NCBI GenBank assembly: GCA_027886185.1
Contig: WOAB01000056.1
Coordinates: 4,402,001-4,466,000 of the forward strand
Length of the DNA: 64,000 nucleotides
Direction: 5' to 3'
Origin: Rheum nobile
Taxonomy: Eukaryota; Streptophyta; Magnoliopsida; Caryophyllales; Polygonaceae
Below the pieces are notes generated by a model, which worked only from the letters and a program-made list of their open reading frames with translations, was not told the DNA's origin and ran no database searches. Numbering within the stretch: the first letter of the stretch is position 1; each line of letters opens with the position of its first letter. Made by a program: the position numbers and the translations under genes. Positions 30,206-43,662 of the stretch are shown here, one piece after another.

Positions 30206-30928
30206 TTAAACGGGCTTTAAACCCGTCCCGATAGACGACTTGATCACCAAGTCCCTGGCTAGCCCCTTTGTCAAGTGGTCTGCCAAATTTTGTTGAGACC
30301 GAACAAACTCAATAGTGATCACCTCATGAGTGATCAACTCACGTACCGCCCTATGTCTAATGCCCAGGTGTCGCGACTTACCATTATACACTTGGCTATA
30401 GGCCTTAGCCAAAGTATCTTGACTATCACAATGGATAGATAAGGGTGACACCGGTTTCGGACACAAAGGAATCTCGTAGACTAAGTTCCTTAGCCATTCC
30501 GCCTCTCTACCGGAAGCGGCCAATGCTACGAATTCCGATTCCATAATCGAACTTGTAATGCAAGTTTGCTTCTTAGAAGCCCATGAAATGGCACCTCCCC
30601 CAAGCAAGAATACCCAACCACTAGTAGAAGAATGATCTTCCACGTTAGTGATCGAACTCGCATCCGAATACCCTTCTAGAATCGAAGGAAATCCGACATA
30701 TGACAAACCATAATTCATGGTTCCCTTTAAGTATTTGAGTTCCCGCCTTATTGATTTCCAATGGTGAGTACTAGGATTACTAGTGTATCTACTCAACCTT
30801 CCTACCGTATAAGCAATATCCGGCCTCATACTCGTCATGGCATACATTAAGCAACGAATCACTTGTGAGTACTCGAGTTGTGATACCGCTTTACCCGTAT
30901 TAGGCATAAGCTTCACACTCGGATCCAT
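30206..30928 (-). pseudogene. Copia C RT end and RNase H
   Basis: Frame of 240 codons: MTSMRPDIAYTVGRLSRYTS, GYSDASSITNVEDHSSTSGW, SSIMESEFVALAASGREAEW, HCDSQDTLAKAYSQ and SRHLGIRHRAVRELI. RNase H catalytic acids are present. It ends close to the polypurine tract. Confidence 0.85.
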
Positions 30929-30936
30929 AGGAGTGC

Positions 30937-31647
30937 TTACCGGAGAACAAGTCTCACAATTGAACTTTTAAGCACTTTCTCAATGTAATGAGATTGTGAC
31001 AAAGATAGTTCCTTATTCTCACGTTTGATTCTTATACCAAGAATCACATCCGCCTCCCCCATGTCCTTCATGGCAAAACTTGATGACACAAAGGCCTTTG
31101 TAAGGTCTACTTGTTTTTGGTCCGTACCAAAGATCAACATGTCATCAACATACAAGCAAATGATTACTCCATTGCCGGATTTATCAAATTTGCTGTATAC
31201 ACACTTGTCCGACTGATTTAACTCGAATCCGCTCGACAAGACAACCTCATCAAACTTTTGATGCCACTGCTTAGGTGCTTGCTTTAGCCCATACAATGAC
31301 TTTACCAACATACACATCTTATGCTCATTACCGGGAATAACGAACCCTTCAGATTGCTTCATGTACACCTCCTCCTCCAAATCACCATTCAAAAATGCCA
31401 TTTTGACATCCATTTGGTGAATCACAAGATTGTTAATAGCCGCCAAGGCAATCAACAACCTAATGGTGGAGATCCGAGCAACCAGAGCATAGGTATCAAA
31501 ATAATCAATACCTTCCATTTGTCTAAAGCCTTGGATAACCAATCGGGCCTTAAACTTATCGATAGTACCATCGACTTTCATCTTCTTCTTGAAGATCCAC
31601 TTGCAGCCCAAAGGCTTGCATCCCGGTGGGAGTTCGATAAGACCCAT
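30937..31647 (-). pseudogene. Copia C reverse transcriptase
   Basis: GCKWIFKKKMKVDGTIDKFK, HQMDVKMAFLNGDLEEEVYM, SLYGLKQAPKQWHQKFDEV and the catalytic CLYVDDMLIFG are intact. A frameshift near 30960 separates this frame from the RNase H part. Confidence 0.88.
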
Positions 31648-32108
31648 GTATTATTTCCCATGACGGAATCCATCTCATCATTTATTGTTTCTTTCCAGAA
31701 AGCAACATCTTGAGACCTCATTGCCTCACCAAAAGTCCTAGGATCCTCATCAACATGATAACAATATGAGTATTGGAACCCAACTTCATCTCTAGATCCT
31801 TCAACCAAATAAATTTGGAAATCTGGACCGAAAGACTTTTCAATCCTCCCTCGCTTGCTCCTACGGAGCATAGGTGACTCGTTAGGAGGTACGGCCGAGC
31901 CGTCTCCTTCTTTAGTTCCACTAGTAATTGGAACCAAATCCTTTGGTCTAGGTATGGACGAGAACCGATTCTCATCAAATATCGCATATCTTGACTCAAT
32001 CACGGTGTTAACCGAAATAGAATCTATAGGCTCTATTACATAGAACCTATAAGTCTTGGAATACTCAGCATATCCAATAAAGATGCAATCAATACCTCTT
32101 TTCCCCAA
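31578..32108 (-). pseudogene. Copia C integrase tail and start of RT domain
   Basis: Starts GKRGIDCIFIGYAEYSKTYR, then a variable linker, then FGEAMRSQDVAFWKETINDE and NTWVLS, the conserved lead into copia RT. A frameshift near 31640 moves the frame to the next segment. Confidence 0.82.
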
Positions 32109-32159
32109 GGTTTTAATCTTGGGCTGCGGTAGTCTAACGACCGCTCTACATCCCCAAAC

Positions 32160-33272
32160 TCAAAGATAATTCAAGCTTGGTTTCTTTTTGTACCAAAGTT
32201 CATAAGGGGTGACCTTGTTCTTTTTCTTAGGAACTCTATTTAATAAATAGCAAGCCGTTAACATGGATTCACCCCAGAATCTGTCACTCAATCCCGAGTA
32301 GGATAACATGGAATTAACCATCTCTTTTAGGACTCGATTCTTCCTCTCCGACACACTATTTTGTTGTGGCGTATAGGGAGCCGTAGTCTCATGTATAATG
32401 CCTATGGACTGGAAATACACAGGATCATAAAATTCTCCACCTCTATCGGTGTGTAGTTTCTTAATCAAGTCATTTTGTTGCAATTCAACCTCAGTTTTAT
32501 AAACCTTAAATTTATCTAGGGCCTCGTCTTTAGCATGCAATAAATACACATAACAATAACGAGAATAATCATCAATAAAAGTGATGAAATATTTCTTGTT
32601 TCCTAAAGACGGAGTAGCATGCAAATCACATAGATCACTATGTATAAGTCCAAGCACCGTAGAATTTCTTTCAATGCCTTTGAATGGTTGTCTAATAATT
32701 TTAGTCAACATGCAAGTTCTACACTTCTCTAAATTCATGTCAAATGCATGGATTAATCCTTCCTTAGACATATCCGTCATTCTCTTATAATGCACATGAC
32801 CTAATCTTGCATGCCATAGAGAAGATTCATTTGTACTAGAATATGCCATATAAGTAGAATTGACCACTTTATTAATATTCAACATAAACATGCCATTATA
32901 GAAATACCCAAATCCTACGAACACACCACACTTCGATAAGATATACTTATCGGATTCAAAGACTTGCTTACAACCACCATTATTTAAAACACTACCGGAG
33001 ACTAAGTTTTTCCTAATTCCGGGTACATGTAAGACATCCTTGAGTTCAATGGTCTTCCTAGAACTAAATTCTAACACCACTTTTCCACGGCCTATGATAT
33101 GGGCAGTTGACTCGTTGCCCATATGAAGGACGGACCCATCATTCACCGGTTCATACACCTTAAACCAGCCACGATCCTTGCAAACATGCTTAGTTGCACC
33201 CGAGTCAATCCACCAAGCCACTTCATCATCCTGCACATAAAATGCCTCAGAAATTAATGGTACATAATTCAT
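32160..33272 (-). pseudogene. Copia C protease and integrase
   Basis: The open frame of 370 codons starts with the aspartic protease site WWIDSGATKHVC. It continues with the integrase finger (WHARLGHVHYKRM, CRTCMLTK) and the core (HSDLCD, FIDDYSRYCYVY, TDRGGEFYDP, PYTPQQNSVSERKNR). It ends at LNYL followed by TGA where the family continues with VWGC. That is compatible with a single CGA to TGA change. Confidence 0.88.
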
Positions 33273-33648
33273 ATTCGAACTTGAACCAAAATCTGAAAAC
33301 CGACCTTGATGAGTGGATGGGCCTTGGTCCTTAGACCCTTGCCCCGAACGGTTTTATCCCGCTCTATTCCTATCCTTTGCAGACCGGCAATCATGCTTGA
33401 AGTGACCCGGTTTGCCACATATCCAACAAGCACCTTTATGCTTCTTGTTAGACCTACCGTTGGTGTCCTTTAGAGGATTGCTTCTTCCTCTTGTTATTCT
33501 TCTTAGAATTCCCACCCTCCTCTATCATATTCACGGAAGAAGATCCGGGAGTCTCCTTGGGTTTACCGCCCTCTTGCGTCCTTAGAGATTCCTCTATACG
33601 CAAATGGCTTCCAAGTTGTACAAGAGACAACTCTTCCTTCTTGTGCTT

Positions 33649-34164
33649 CTATATGTGTTTAAAGTCTTTCCATGAAGGTGGCAATTTGTCGATAATGCTC
33701 GACACCGAGATAGATTCAACCATCTTCATGTTGTGTTGGGCGAATTGCACTAGGATCCGAAGCACTTCATTGAATTGCTCCATAACCGGCCTGGAATCAC
33801 ACATCTTGTAATTGTTGAAATTACTTACAAGGAACTTCTTACTAGAAGCATCCTCCGTCATGTATTTGGATTCCAGCGCATCCCACAACTCCTTTGAGGA
33901 CTCGGCATTTTGGTAGACATCAAAGAGCGAATCCGACATACCGTTTAGAATATGGCCACGACATATGTAGTCGTCATTCTCCCACTTGTTGCGCTTCCTT
34001 GTCTTCTCCAAGGGCTCATTCTCCGGATCCTCCAGCACGGGTGGCATTGGCATACTTAAGACGTACACCACCTTGAGCGTCGTGAGGAGGAAATGCATCT
34101 TCTTTTGCCATCTCCGGAAGTCCACGCCTTCAAACTTCTCCAACTTTCCGAACTTGGATGTCAT
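33649..34164 (-). pseudogene. Copia C gag
   Basis: 171 codons from ATG 34164: KLEKFEGVDFRRWQKKMHFL, WENDDYICRGHILNGMSDSL, KELWDALESKYMTEDASSKK and IIDKLPPSWKDFKH. These are standard copia gag blocks. The frame closes at 33649, before the knuckle CWICGKPGHFKHDC near 33430-33385, which is followed by an in-frame TAA at about 33357. Confidence 0.82.
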
Positions 34165-35257
34165 CTCACATACCGATGCAGCCGCAATTGATCAAACACG
34201 GAAATTATTGGTTTTGAATGTTGTAAAAGGGTGTCACGTTGATCAAACTTCGGTTCGACTTGGATATAGATTGAATCGTGCCAATGCACTTTCCAAAACC
34301 AATATTTCGACCCTTACTCTTGTAGCCTTAGGGTTGCACAAAATTCAATTCGGGATAAGACAATCAAACCTCTATTGAACAAGGCAATATCAATAGAGAG
34401 CACTTGGTGTTTTTGTGTTTGTTCGATACAAGAGATCGTTCTCTTTCTGGATATCCCAAGACTTGCCCCAACCTCACCCTTATATAGGGCATAAGTAGTT
34501 AGGCGGTTGAGCGGTTGCATGGCGGTTGGGCGGTTGCATGGCGGTTGAAAATTGGTTAAAAAACCGCCAAACTACTCTTATTTAAACCAACAAGCTCCGT
34601 AATCCCGAGTCCGAATCCACGCACACGAGTGTGCACTCTGCACCCCCAAAACTCGTTATGTGCCGAACGAACTCCTTAAGTCTTGAGCGAATCCTGACTA
34701 CACCAAATGGCCGATGACACTAAAATCACCAACAAAATTTGGCAATTTTCGAACCAAAAGTTAGATTTCACTTTGCATTTTCAGCTAGGGTTATTGGATT
34801 TGAGAAATCTTTTTTAAACACCTAACGAATAGATGGAGAATAAACCACCTCACGACAAGCCCAAGGTTTTTTTGTAAGTGTGGAAACCCCACGACTAGAA
34901 GCGGTAGGATTGAGTCTCATAATTATATAATAAAAAAAACAAAAAAAAAACAAATATTATATTATATTTATATATATTAATATATATTTTTTGCAAAAAA
35001 AAAGAAACGTCCAATAACAATTGCTCAGTTAAATCACTACGAAATGCAAGTTAGCACTCTATTTTGTTGGGATCATACAACTGAATCCAATTCAATTATT
35101 TACTTATTCCTTCCTTTTTTTATTTCTTTGATTAAATTTCGACACCTTTCTGTGTCAATGTCAGTTTTGACACTCTAAGGCGTCGTTATTTGTGACCATC
35201 ATCATAGCTATATAGAGCTAATAACGGCACCATTCAGTGTCAAAAATTACTCATTTA

Positions 35258-38156
35258 CTAGTGCAGTACCCGTACCTTGTACATGTGAACTTATATTTAT
35301 ATAATCATCAATAATTATTCATGATTAAATTAAATTATGTTAAATTTAAGTAGTTTATAAGAAAAAAAATCTTATTGATATTGTTTAAGAATTATATAAA
35401 TGGAATATTGAAATAACATAAACTTATTATTTAAAAGCAATATGATTAACATTTTATTTTTAATTATATAACTTGTATAAATATTATATTTTATTCATAC
35501 ATATACTCATATATTTATCATTTTTATTTTTAATCATGTAATTATTTTCATACATGAGATATTTTTGTTGAAGTCATGTATGTATTTCTACCATTTATCG
35601 TTTATTTTTATAAACTATATTTTATATTAACATAAAATATCCAACTTATGCCAATATTTTAATATCAAAAATTATAAGTCACAATATTATTTAAACATAA
35701 ATATGTGTACTTATAACAAAATTCTAACTTTAAAAGTGATATGTTACAATGCTAAATTAAAAATATATTAGTTTAATATGTACTAATCAAAAATATGAAA
35801 ATATCAATCATATTAACTCAAAAATGAAAATAAGAAAAATATAAAATTTAATGACTAATTGTAAATCATTAGTCTAAAAAAATCAAAACTTTTGAAGTAA
35901 AAAAGTTTTGGATAGTTAGAATATACCAGTGGTTATTCATGTTTGTTATGATGAGTTTATTTATATTTAAGGGGAAACATTTTTAAATTGAAAATGTTTA
36001 GGATAATTAAAATATACATTAAACAATTAATACTAATAATTTTTATATCGATTTTCTAACCTATGTCCTAATGGCCCATGTTAAGAATTATTGTTTTAGA
36101 AATTGTTCCCTAAAAAGGAATGCATAAACTCTTTTACAAAATATTAAAATCCTGATATAATTATATATAACAAAATCCTTCTAAAATAAAGTGCTTAACC
36201 TATGTCGTAGGCATATGTTAGAAAAATCGTATTTGTATTTAACATGTTCTTAATTATTTTATGATGTAAAATTTTCATTGGAGTAGTAATGTAGCTATTA
36301 CTAAGATAAGATTTGTCATGTTCTTAGAAATAAGATTAAATTTCCTTGTTCTTATAAATAAGATTTGCTAAAAAAATAGTGAGCATATAATTTATGTTAT
36401 TTTAATAACAGATAAATATTAGATTAGTTAGGAATTGTTACATTTAACAATAAAAAAATCTCACTAATATCGTACATTAAATTGATAAGTTTGGTTGGTT
36501 AAAATCAAATTTAATAGTTAGGTAAATAAAACATAAATAATGTAAGATATATTGATTTAACTTCAGATGCTTGATTGGTGAACATAAAACTTTGTTAATA
36601 TCCATTATTTGACACATGAGTAATGTAGGTCCAAAATCGTTTTGCTGATTCGAAAATAAATCACATTAATATAGATATATAGATTTTATTGATTATTCAA
36701 TATAATAATAAATTAAAAAATCAAATAATAATACTTCAACAACCTTTTTTTTCTAAAAACACTCTCAGATCTCTAAATGTGAGAGCTTTAATATATGGTT
36801 ATAGACACTAGCCACTCGTTTGACCATTACATTTATCCTTGCTATATATATAAAATGCATCCGAAATAAGGGAATTAAATGCTTTAGACATAGTTAAGAT
36901 AAAAGAGTAATTATTCAAGAATCGTTAAGACATATTTAAGCCAATGTAATGATATTCAGAAATTGATATACATGATATTATAATGATGTTCATCATATTG
37001 TCTTGAATATTCACTCTTTTATATGATATTCACATGTGTCGTGTTGCATTGATATTCATTATCTTATATATCGAGTGCGTTATTGAATGGATATGCACTT
37101 CGTTGGCAATGATGTTAATTGCTCACTAAGTGGTATCCATCATGCTTTTAAATTCTTATATTAGGATCGCACTTAGACAAGTTAATGAACATCTCAACAT
37201 ACAGTTTGCATAACATAAAAAAGTGTGCATATTCTACACAGACAAGTGAATATCACATAAACCGGTAAAAACTCAACATTTAATTTGCATATCAATACAA
37301 GAAGCATGAATATCATACCCATACAACTGCATATCACATTATGACTATCTTTTGCATATCAACACATGAAGCGTGAATATTAAACCCATACAAATGAATA
37401 TCACATACACAAATCGATAGCCATATCAAAACATATAAATGAATCTAATACCCACATCAAAAAAGGAATTGTGACTCTTAAATCTGTGAACAAAAACACA
37501 ATAAATTCGACCAAGACTACCATTGAAACCGGAGGGATACGTCAATTTCATGAAAAAACACACACAAACCCTAAAAAAATCAAGCAAAAGCGAAGTAATG
37601 AATAAGTGGAGCGGAGTAGCAAATCGGAGAGGAGGGGAGAGGAGGCGGAGTCAGAATGGCTTGGAGCGAGGAGAAGGTGGAAAATAAACGACGTAAAGGG
37701 AGGCGAAGTCGTACGAAGTCAAAGGCATCCGACGTGAAACAGAGTTGGAGGGAGATCGGTGTGAATTGAAGTAGAGTCAAAGCGGCCTAGAACGGAAGCA
37801 TAGCGATCTGGAGTGGAGTCGGAGCGGCCCGGAGCGGATGCTCGTCGGAGTGGAGGCGGAGCGATCTGGAGTGGAGGCGGATGAGGATGAACATGAAGAT
37901 TGATGAAAATGAGAATGGAGATATCATGTTATATATTGGAAGAGAATCACGGAGATATGGAGAGAGAAATATAAATTCGATTTTAATATTTCCATAAAAA
38001 TAGAAATTTATATTTAATCTAGTGTGGTGCATGTGTAAGGAGATCTTGTACCCAAATCTGGAACGTTGATCACATCTTCATCTAAGGGCTAGAAAAGTCC
38101 ACTTGTTTTTACCGTAACTCTCCATTTCACCAGAGCTAATTCTATATATATAATAG
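35258..38156 (-). mobile_element. Probable non-autonomous Helitron
   Basis: On minus the right side opens with CTATTATATATATAGAATTA and GCTCTGGTGAAATGGAGAG, similar to common plant Helitron 5' ends. The left side closes with GGTACGGGTACTGCACTAG followed by T, matching the CTAG|T 3' rule. There is no TSD, as expected. The hairpin before CTAG is weak, and the initial TC is not exact. No Rep/helicase is present. The core is AT-rich, with a GA-rich block near 37600-37880 that is not convincingly coding. Confidence 0.45.
36940..37440. repeat. Inverted array of GATATTCA / TGAATATC boxes
   Basis: GATATTCA-type boxes repeat in the left half (about 36950-37065). TGAATATC or GCATATCA boxes repeat in the right half (about 37240-37415), so the two halves face each other. 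The plan resembles the TGCACTTT array at 60 kb but with another motif. Confidence 0.55.
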
Positions 38157-39227
38157 TCATGAAGTATAGCTATATTATGAAATTTCAAAGTAAAAGTATC
38201 TAATAACACAACATTAACTACATAAATATGCTCAAAATACTACAAAATATGAGCAACTAGAGAACATGTAGACATTGGCAGCAGCTTGAAAACATCATTA
38301 TCAGTTGTGAAGAACACCCAGTAGTGATAGCAACAAACGAACCAAAATCCAACAACTAAATAATCAGCACAACCAGCCCACAACGGAAGAAGATAACAAT
38401 AGCAAGTGAAGATGTAGCACACCCAACCCACAACTGAAGAGTATGACAATAGCCAGACCAAGCTCGTAAGTTAATACTCTTGTTGATCTTCTCATTCAGC
38501 AACTTGGAAACTATGTACAGTGGTACTAAATAAGGTAGAAAATAATAGAAAGAGAAGTCTCTAGATGTGGCACTCACAATAGGTCAAGCAAGGTTTGGTT
38601 CCATTCCAATATATCACATCCTAATCAAAGGAGATTCCCCTTTGAAATTGAGTGCAAACAAGTCATTACAGAAATTCAAAATCATCAAAGCAATATATTC
38701 TAACACCAACAAGACAATCAACAATAACTTCACAACAAAGCCTCTCATAATGAATTACTTTACACTTTGAACTATTTTTAGCAATAAGATATATTTCCAG
38801 CATGCTTACGGCTTCTAAACTTCCAACTTGCATCTAAAGCTTTATGAGATACACCTTTCAACTACTATATGGTACGTTATTGTAGGTTCATATGGGTGTG
38901 GAGATTTCTTATGATCTACTAGGAGTTTTATACCATCAGGTAATATTAACATTTTAGAATATCTTTTTATTAGCATTTGCTTTCGGATGGAACTACTTGA
39001 AGCACTAAAAAATATTTGTATCAATCTTTGAGTAAAAAATCTGTATTTGCAAAAGGACATCAATCTCAGTTCTCTTAAGTGGAACTGGAAGAACAAAAAT
39101 CCAAAACAACGGAATTAATCCATTAAAATTTGTAAACGATAGTCAACCAATCCGAGAGATCCCAAGCTGTATGATTCGCAAAGCCACACACTAACGAAAT
39201 CAAACATGTACAAAGGACACAAGGATT
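38157..39227. other. Unassigned stretch
   Basis: Only short frames occur (for example minus 39096-38842, 84 codons), with no recognisable domain. No terminal repeats were recognised. Confidence 0.4.
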
Positions 39228-39990
39228 GTTGACGCAGTTCAGGAGGGGAGACTTACCCCAATATTGCACGAGAATCACAAGTTCAAAGAGCGGTTACAAA
39301 CCGAATACAGAGAACAACAAACCAAGAGAAAACTCAAGCAAACGAGACATGAAAGAAGAACAAGAGAATGGTCAGTAAAGGATTTCGGCCTCCTTCCAGG
39401 CAAAAGACGCTTCAGGACTAAGCGCCTCCAACTACACCACCGCCGGATCTCAACGTGCTACTGTCGGCCACCACCAGCCACTAGGAACACCACCGCGCGA
39501 GATGCGCCTTTTTTTCTTCTCTCTCTTTCTCTCTCTCTCTCTGGGGTTTTCTCTCTTTGCAACGAAACGACGCGAACATGGAATAATGCCAACAGAGAAG
39601 CCCTAGCCACTTTTATGGCTAGGTCAACCTGGAGCCACGAAGTCAAGACGTAGCATTTCATTAAACGTGTTAGAAGCAGGCTTCAACGAGTGGCCGTGTT
39701 GGGCCTTTTATCACTTGGGCCAGTCTTCATCAAGTTGGGCCAAACAGCACCAAGATGCAAGAAGCCAAGGCAATCCTCCAACCAACCTGGGCATGGGTTG
39801 GCTTAAACCCGGTTGAAGCCTTCTTGGCGCATCAGCCCGGTTCATATCTGGTTCACCTGGTTCTCTATATATACTTAGGAATGATATACCAAACTCTTAT
39901 ACAAAATGACAAACTTAGGATTAAACATTACAAATGCCCTCATAATCCTAAGTTGGCAGATTGCTAGAACTTTAGAATCTTATGAGCAAT
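39228..39990 (-). repeat. Probable 3' LTR of copia D
   Basis: Starts TGTTGACGCAGTTCAGG on plus. On minus it carries a TATA-like TTCTCTATATATAC, then a CT/GA-rich leader, then ends GAACTGCGTCAACA. It follows the copia D RNase H end directly. The partner LTR is not in the window, so boundaries are approximate. Confidence 0.5.
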
Positions 39991-40074
39991 AGTTGAGGTT
40001 CATCTCCTGTCCTTCATAGACCCATTCCACATCTCACGTAACATCATTGATGTGGAGAGAATTCCTGCAAAAAA

Positions 40075-43000
40075 CTAACTTGTTAGTTTGCACTATTTTA
40101 GTTCCAAAATCTGCAGGATTAACATCACCTTTTATTTTCTTCACAGAAGTGGCTTGTTTCTTACCATATCTCGAATAAAATGAAACCCGACATCAATGTG
40201 TTTTTTCTCTCATGGTACACATGATCCTTACAAAGGTATAAGGCACTTTGACTATCCATAAAGAGTGTGGGTAGATATTGTTTACCTTCAACCTCTTGTA
40301 GAATTCCTTGTAACCAGGTAGCCTCTTTCGAGGCTTCAGTGGCTGCTATATACTCAACCTCAGTAGATGAAAAAGCAACAATGGGTTGTTGTTGACTCTT
40401 CCATGAATTACAGTTTCTTGCTTAGGTGTAGTAGTATGCATTGTTAGACTTTATTTTATCTTTGTTGCTTGCATAATTTGAGTCGACATACCCTTGAAGC
40501 TCAGTTCTAGAGCTATGTTCAGAGTACACAAGGCCCACATTTTGGGTGCCACATACATACTTGAGTAGATACTTCATGGCTTGCCAATGTCTCTCTCCAG
40601 GATTTGACATATATCTACTTAATACATTGATCGAGAGAGCTAGGTCAGGTCTAGTACACAACATTGCATACATAATGGACCCCACTGCCACATCATATGG
40701 CACATTCTTCATTTGCTTGTTCTCAGATTCTGTCATAGGACAGTGCTGTTTGGAGAGGTCCAAATGCCCTCCTAAAGGGATTGGAGATGGTTTAGCCTTA
40801 CTCATGGCAAACCTGTCAAGTACCTTACACAAGTAGTCAGTTTGAGATAAGTACATTCTCTTTTTATCTCTATCTCTTATTATCTTAACCCCTAGAATTT
40901 TCTGTGCAGGACCTAAGTTTTTCATGCCAAAATGAGTTTTCAAGTCATTCTTAGCACCATATATCACAACCTTAGAGCTACTGATCAGTAAGATGTCATC
41001 GACATGGAGCATAATATACATGGGATGCTTAGACTTGACATTCTTAAAGTACAAACATGTTTCATACTGGCTTCTGTGTAAGCCTAAAGAAAGCATGCAA
41101 GTATCTAACTTTTTATTCCACTGCCTAGGAGATTGTTTAAGGCCATAGATTTATTTTTTAAGCAAACACACATGCTCAGGTTTATCTTTGTCTATGAAAC
41201 CTCTAGGTTGATTCATGTAAATAGTTTCAACAAGATCTCCATGCAGGAAAGCAGTTTTAACATCTATCTGTTCTAATTCTCAGTCAAAGACAACAGTCAT
41301 GGAAAGAAAGAGTCTCATGGTTTTATACTTCACAACAACGACAAAAATATCATTATAATCGACACCTTCTTTTCGAGTGAAGCCTTTGGCTTCAAGCCTG
41401 GCCTTAAACCCAGGTTCCTCATGAATATTAACAGCCTCTTTAATTTTGAAGATCCATTTACAGTCTATGGTTCTAATGCATAGACTGGATTTCCTCATGT
41501 ATAGCCTTAAGCCAATCATTTCAATGCTTACAGTTAACATCTTGCTCATTGGTTTCAGGGGTAAAAGATCTAACTACTTCAGCAACAAGGAAAGCAAACG
41601 GAACAATTTTATCATAACTCTCAACCAAATTCACATCAAAGTTCAATCTTCTAATATGGATTCTAACTCTAGGTTCTCTGTCCCTAACAAGTTGATAATT
41701 GGATAAGTCATCCTCATTTTCATGCAAAATCACATCATTATTCACATTCTCAGAGAAAGCATCAAAAGACTCAGCATGAGAGTTTGAGTTGGAGTTACTT
41801 ACCGCCATACCTAATTGGTGAGGTTACAGAGCTGCATTATGACTCAATGTGTCATTTTCATTTTGCTGCACCACAGGCTGACTGATAGTGCTAGTGTCAG
41901 TTTTAGTTTACTGACCACTAAGGGAGTGACCAATGTCATACTCCACTTCATCATTGTGGTATTGGTCATTCTGCTCATAGAGCTGCCCTCTAGGGATGGT
42001 GAACCAAGGTGTGGTGTGAGTGGTACATGTATTCTCAACATAAGGCATCAATTTTGACTTAAAATGAAAATCACTTTCATTCAATGTCACTGACCTGGAG
42101 GTTATTAGCTTATATCATCCAGGTTGAATCAACAATTTATACCCTTTTACACCCTCTAGATAACCCAACATTACACATTTAAGGGCCCTTGGTTATAGCT
42201 TGCCTTGCTTTATCTAAGCATAGGTTGTACAACCAAAAGGCCGAAAGTGAGAAATGTTAGGCTTTTGTCCAGTCCACATCTCCTATGGGGTTTTAAAACC
42301 TATCACATAAGATGGGGATCCGTTTATGAGATAAGCAGTAGTAATGACTGCCTCACCCCACATAGAAATTTTCATTCTAGAACTAAAGAGCATGCATCTA
42401 GCTTTTTCAAGAAGAGTCTTATTCATCCTCTCACCAGTTCCATTCTGCTGAGGGGTATTAGGAACAGTCAAATGTCTTTTAATGCCATTCATCTTACAAT
42501 ACTCATCAAAGGCTCTATTGCAAAAATTCAAATCCATTATCAGTTTATGATTAGTTTGACTTTCCATGACTTACAATTCTCAAAGGCTTCATCCTTTGAT
42601 TTCAGTAAGTATACCCACACTTTTCTGGAGTAGTGATCTATTGGAGGAAGAAACCAACACTTGCTACTTGAGTAGGCCCCTATAAATTAGAATGGACATA
42701 CTCCAGGGGCTTACTAGAAGCATAAATAGATTTACTAAAACTGTGAGCAATTTTCTTACCAAGAACACAATTCTCACAAAATCTTAAGTCACAAGGTTTC
42801 ACGTCAATCAAACCATTCACAAACAAGTAGAGTAGGCCTTTATTTCCTAAATGGCCGAGCCTAGAATGCCAATTTTTTGTCTGATCTAAACTACCATTCT
42901 TAGCAACTTCACTGGAGACATTGAGTTCATGAGAGGCAATAACATAGTAAAGCCCTCCTTTCTTAATGCTCTTTATAAGGACAATGTCATTTCTAATCAC

Positions 43001-43285
43001 TTTCCTTATGCCTTTGTGAATGTTAATATGACAATTTAAATCATCAAAAATAGACTCAGAAAGTAAATTTCTTCCCAGGTTAGGCACCCACTCAACCTTT
43101 TGAAGCACCCTTATCTTACCATCATGCATCCTAAGAGGTACACTCCCAACCCCCCTAATAGGTAAAGAAGTATGGTCACCTAACATGACCTCACCTCCAT
43201 CACATTCATTCGGAGAGATAAAGAATTCTCTATGAGAAGTAGCATGCATAGTACATCCATAATCAATGATCCAAGAATCACAGTC
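40075..43285 (-). mobile_element. 5'-truncated Ty1/copia element D
   Basis: The minus strand holds, in order, the integrase finger (NWHSRLGHLGNKGL, CENCVLGKK) at 43249-42680 and the end of integrase (MNGIKRHLTVPNTPQQNGTG) at 42567-42283. The RT lead (CKWIFKIKEAVNIHEEPGFK) is at 41549-41280. RT with HVDDILLIS and RNase H are at 41096-40075. Gag and the 5' LTR are missing. The sequence breaks at about 43285 into unrelated DNA. Multiple frameshifts. Confidence 0.82.
40422..41096 (-). pseudogene. Copia D reverse transcriptase C-terminal half
   Basis: Frame of 224 codons with YIMLHVDDILLISSS (catalytic YxDD variant HVDD), LGPAQKILGVKIIRDRDKK, MLCTRPDLALSINVLSRYMS and QGYVDSNYASNKD. The typical RNase H continuation is in another frame down to about 40076 (AEYIAATEASKEATWLQ). 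Confidence 0.8.
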
Positions 43286-43289
43286 AGAG

Positions 43290-43600
43290 AAGGTTATATA
43301 GTCTATCTTATTTAGGAGTTAGTTAGCGTAGAAGGTTATATAAGGATCTCACACTCTATGTTTTGAGAATTATTCAATCAATAAACTTATACCTTTGGTA
43401 GTTGAATCTCTAATCAAAAGATCTGTGATTGTTAGATCTTAAATCAAAAGATCAAACCTAATATTGAGGTTTTTTTAGGAAAAATAATAAAAAACTTCCA
43501 AGCGGGTCCTTGCTTTGGATTAATTAAAAAATAATTTTGTTTCTAGTTTTGCTAGAAAATTGATCCGAAGTTCGTATTCATCTAGATTGAAACATATTTG
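43290..43600. repeat. Possible LTR fragment
   Basis: GTTATATAAGGATCTCACAC followed by GAGAATTATTCAATCAATAA looks like the TATA and R region of a copia LTR in plus orientation. No partner or ends were found. Confidence 0.35.
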
Positions 43601-43662
43601 TAGTTAGCTGTATGGATCAACTCAAATACATAATTAAGCTAAGGGTTAAGAATCGAACATAC

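Larger units (their letters stand above)
29127..34734 (-). mobile_element. Ty1/copia retrotransposon C, TSD AAATT
   Basis: LTRs at 29127-29675 and 34219-34734 both contain GATCAAACTTCGGTTCGACT and end CACTAAAATCACCAACA. AAATT flanks the element at 29122-29126 and 34735-34739. A polypurine tract (AAAATGGGGGAGGAA on minus) is next to the left LTR. Minus-strand order is gag, zinc knuckle, protease, integrase, RT, RNase H, the copia order. Several stops and shifts break the polyprotein. Confidence 0.92.

Noticed and set aside
37580..38032. Minus-strand frames in a GA-rich block at about 37.6-38.0 kb
   Set aside because: Composition-driven, with no domain and no splice signals that make a longer product.
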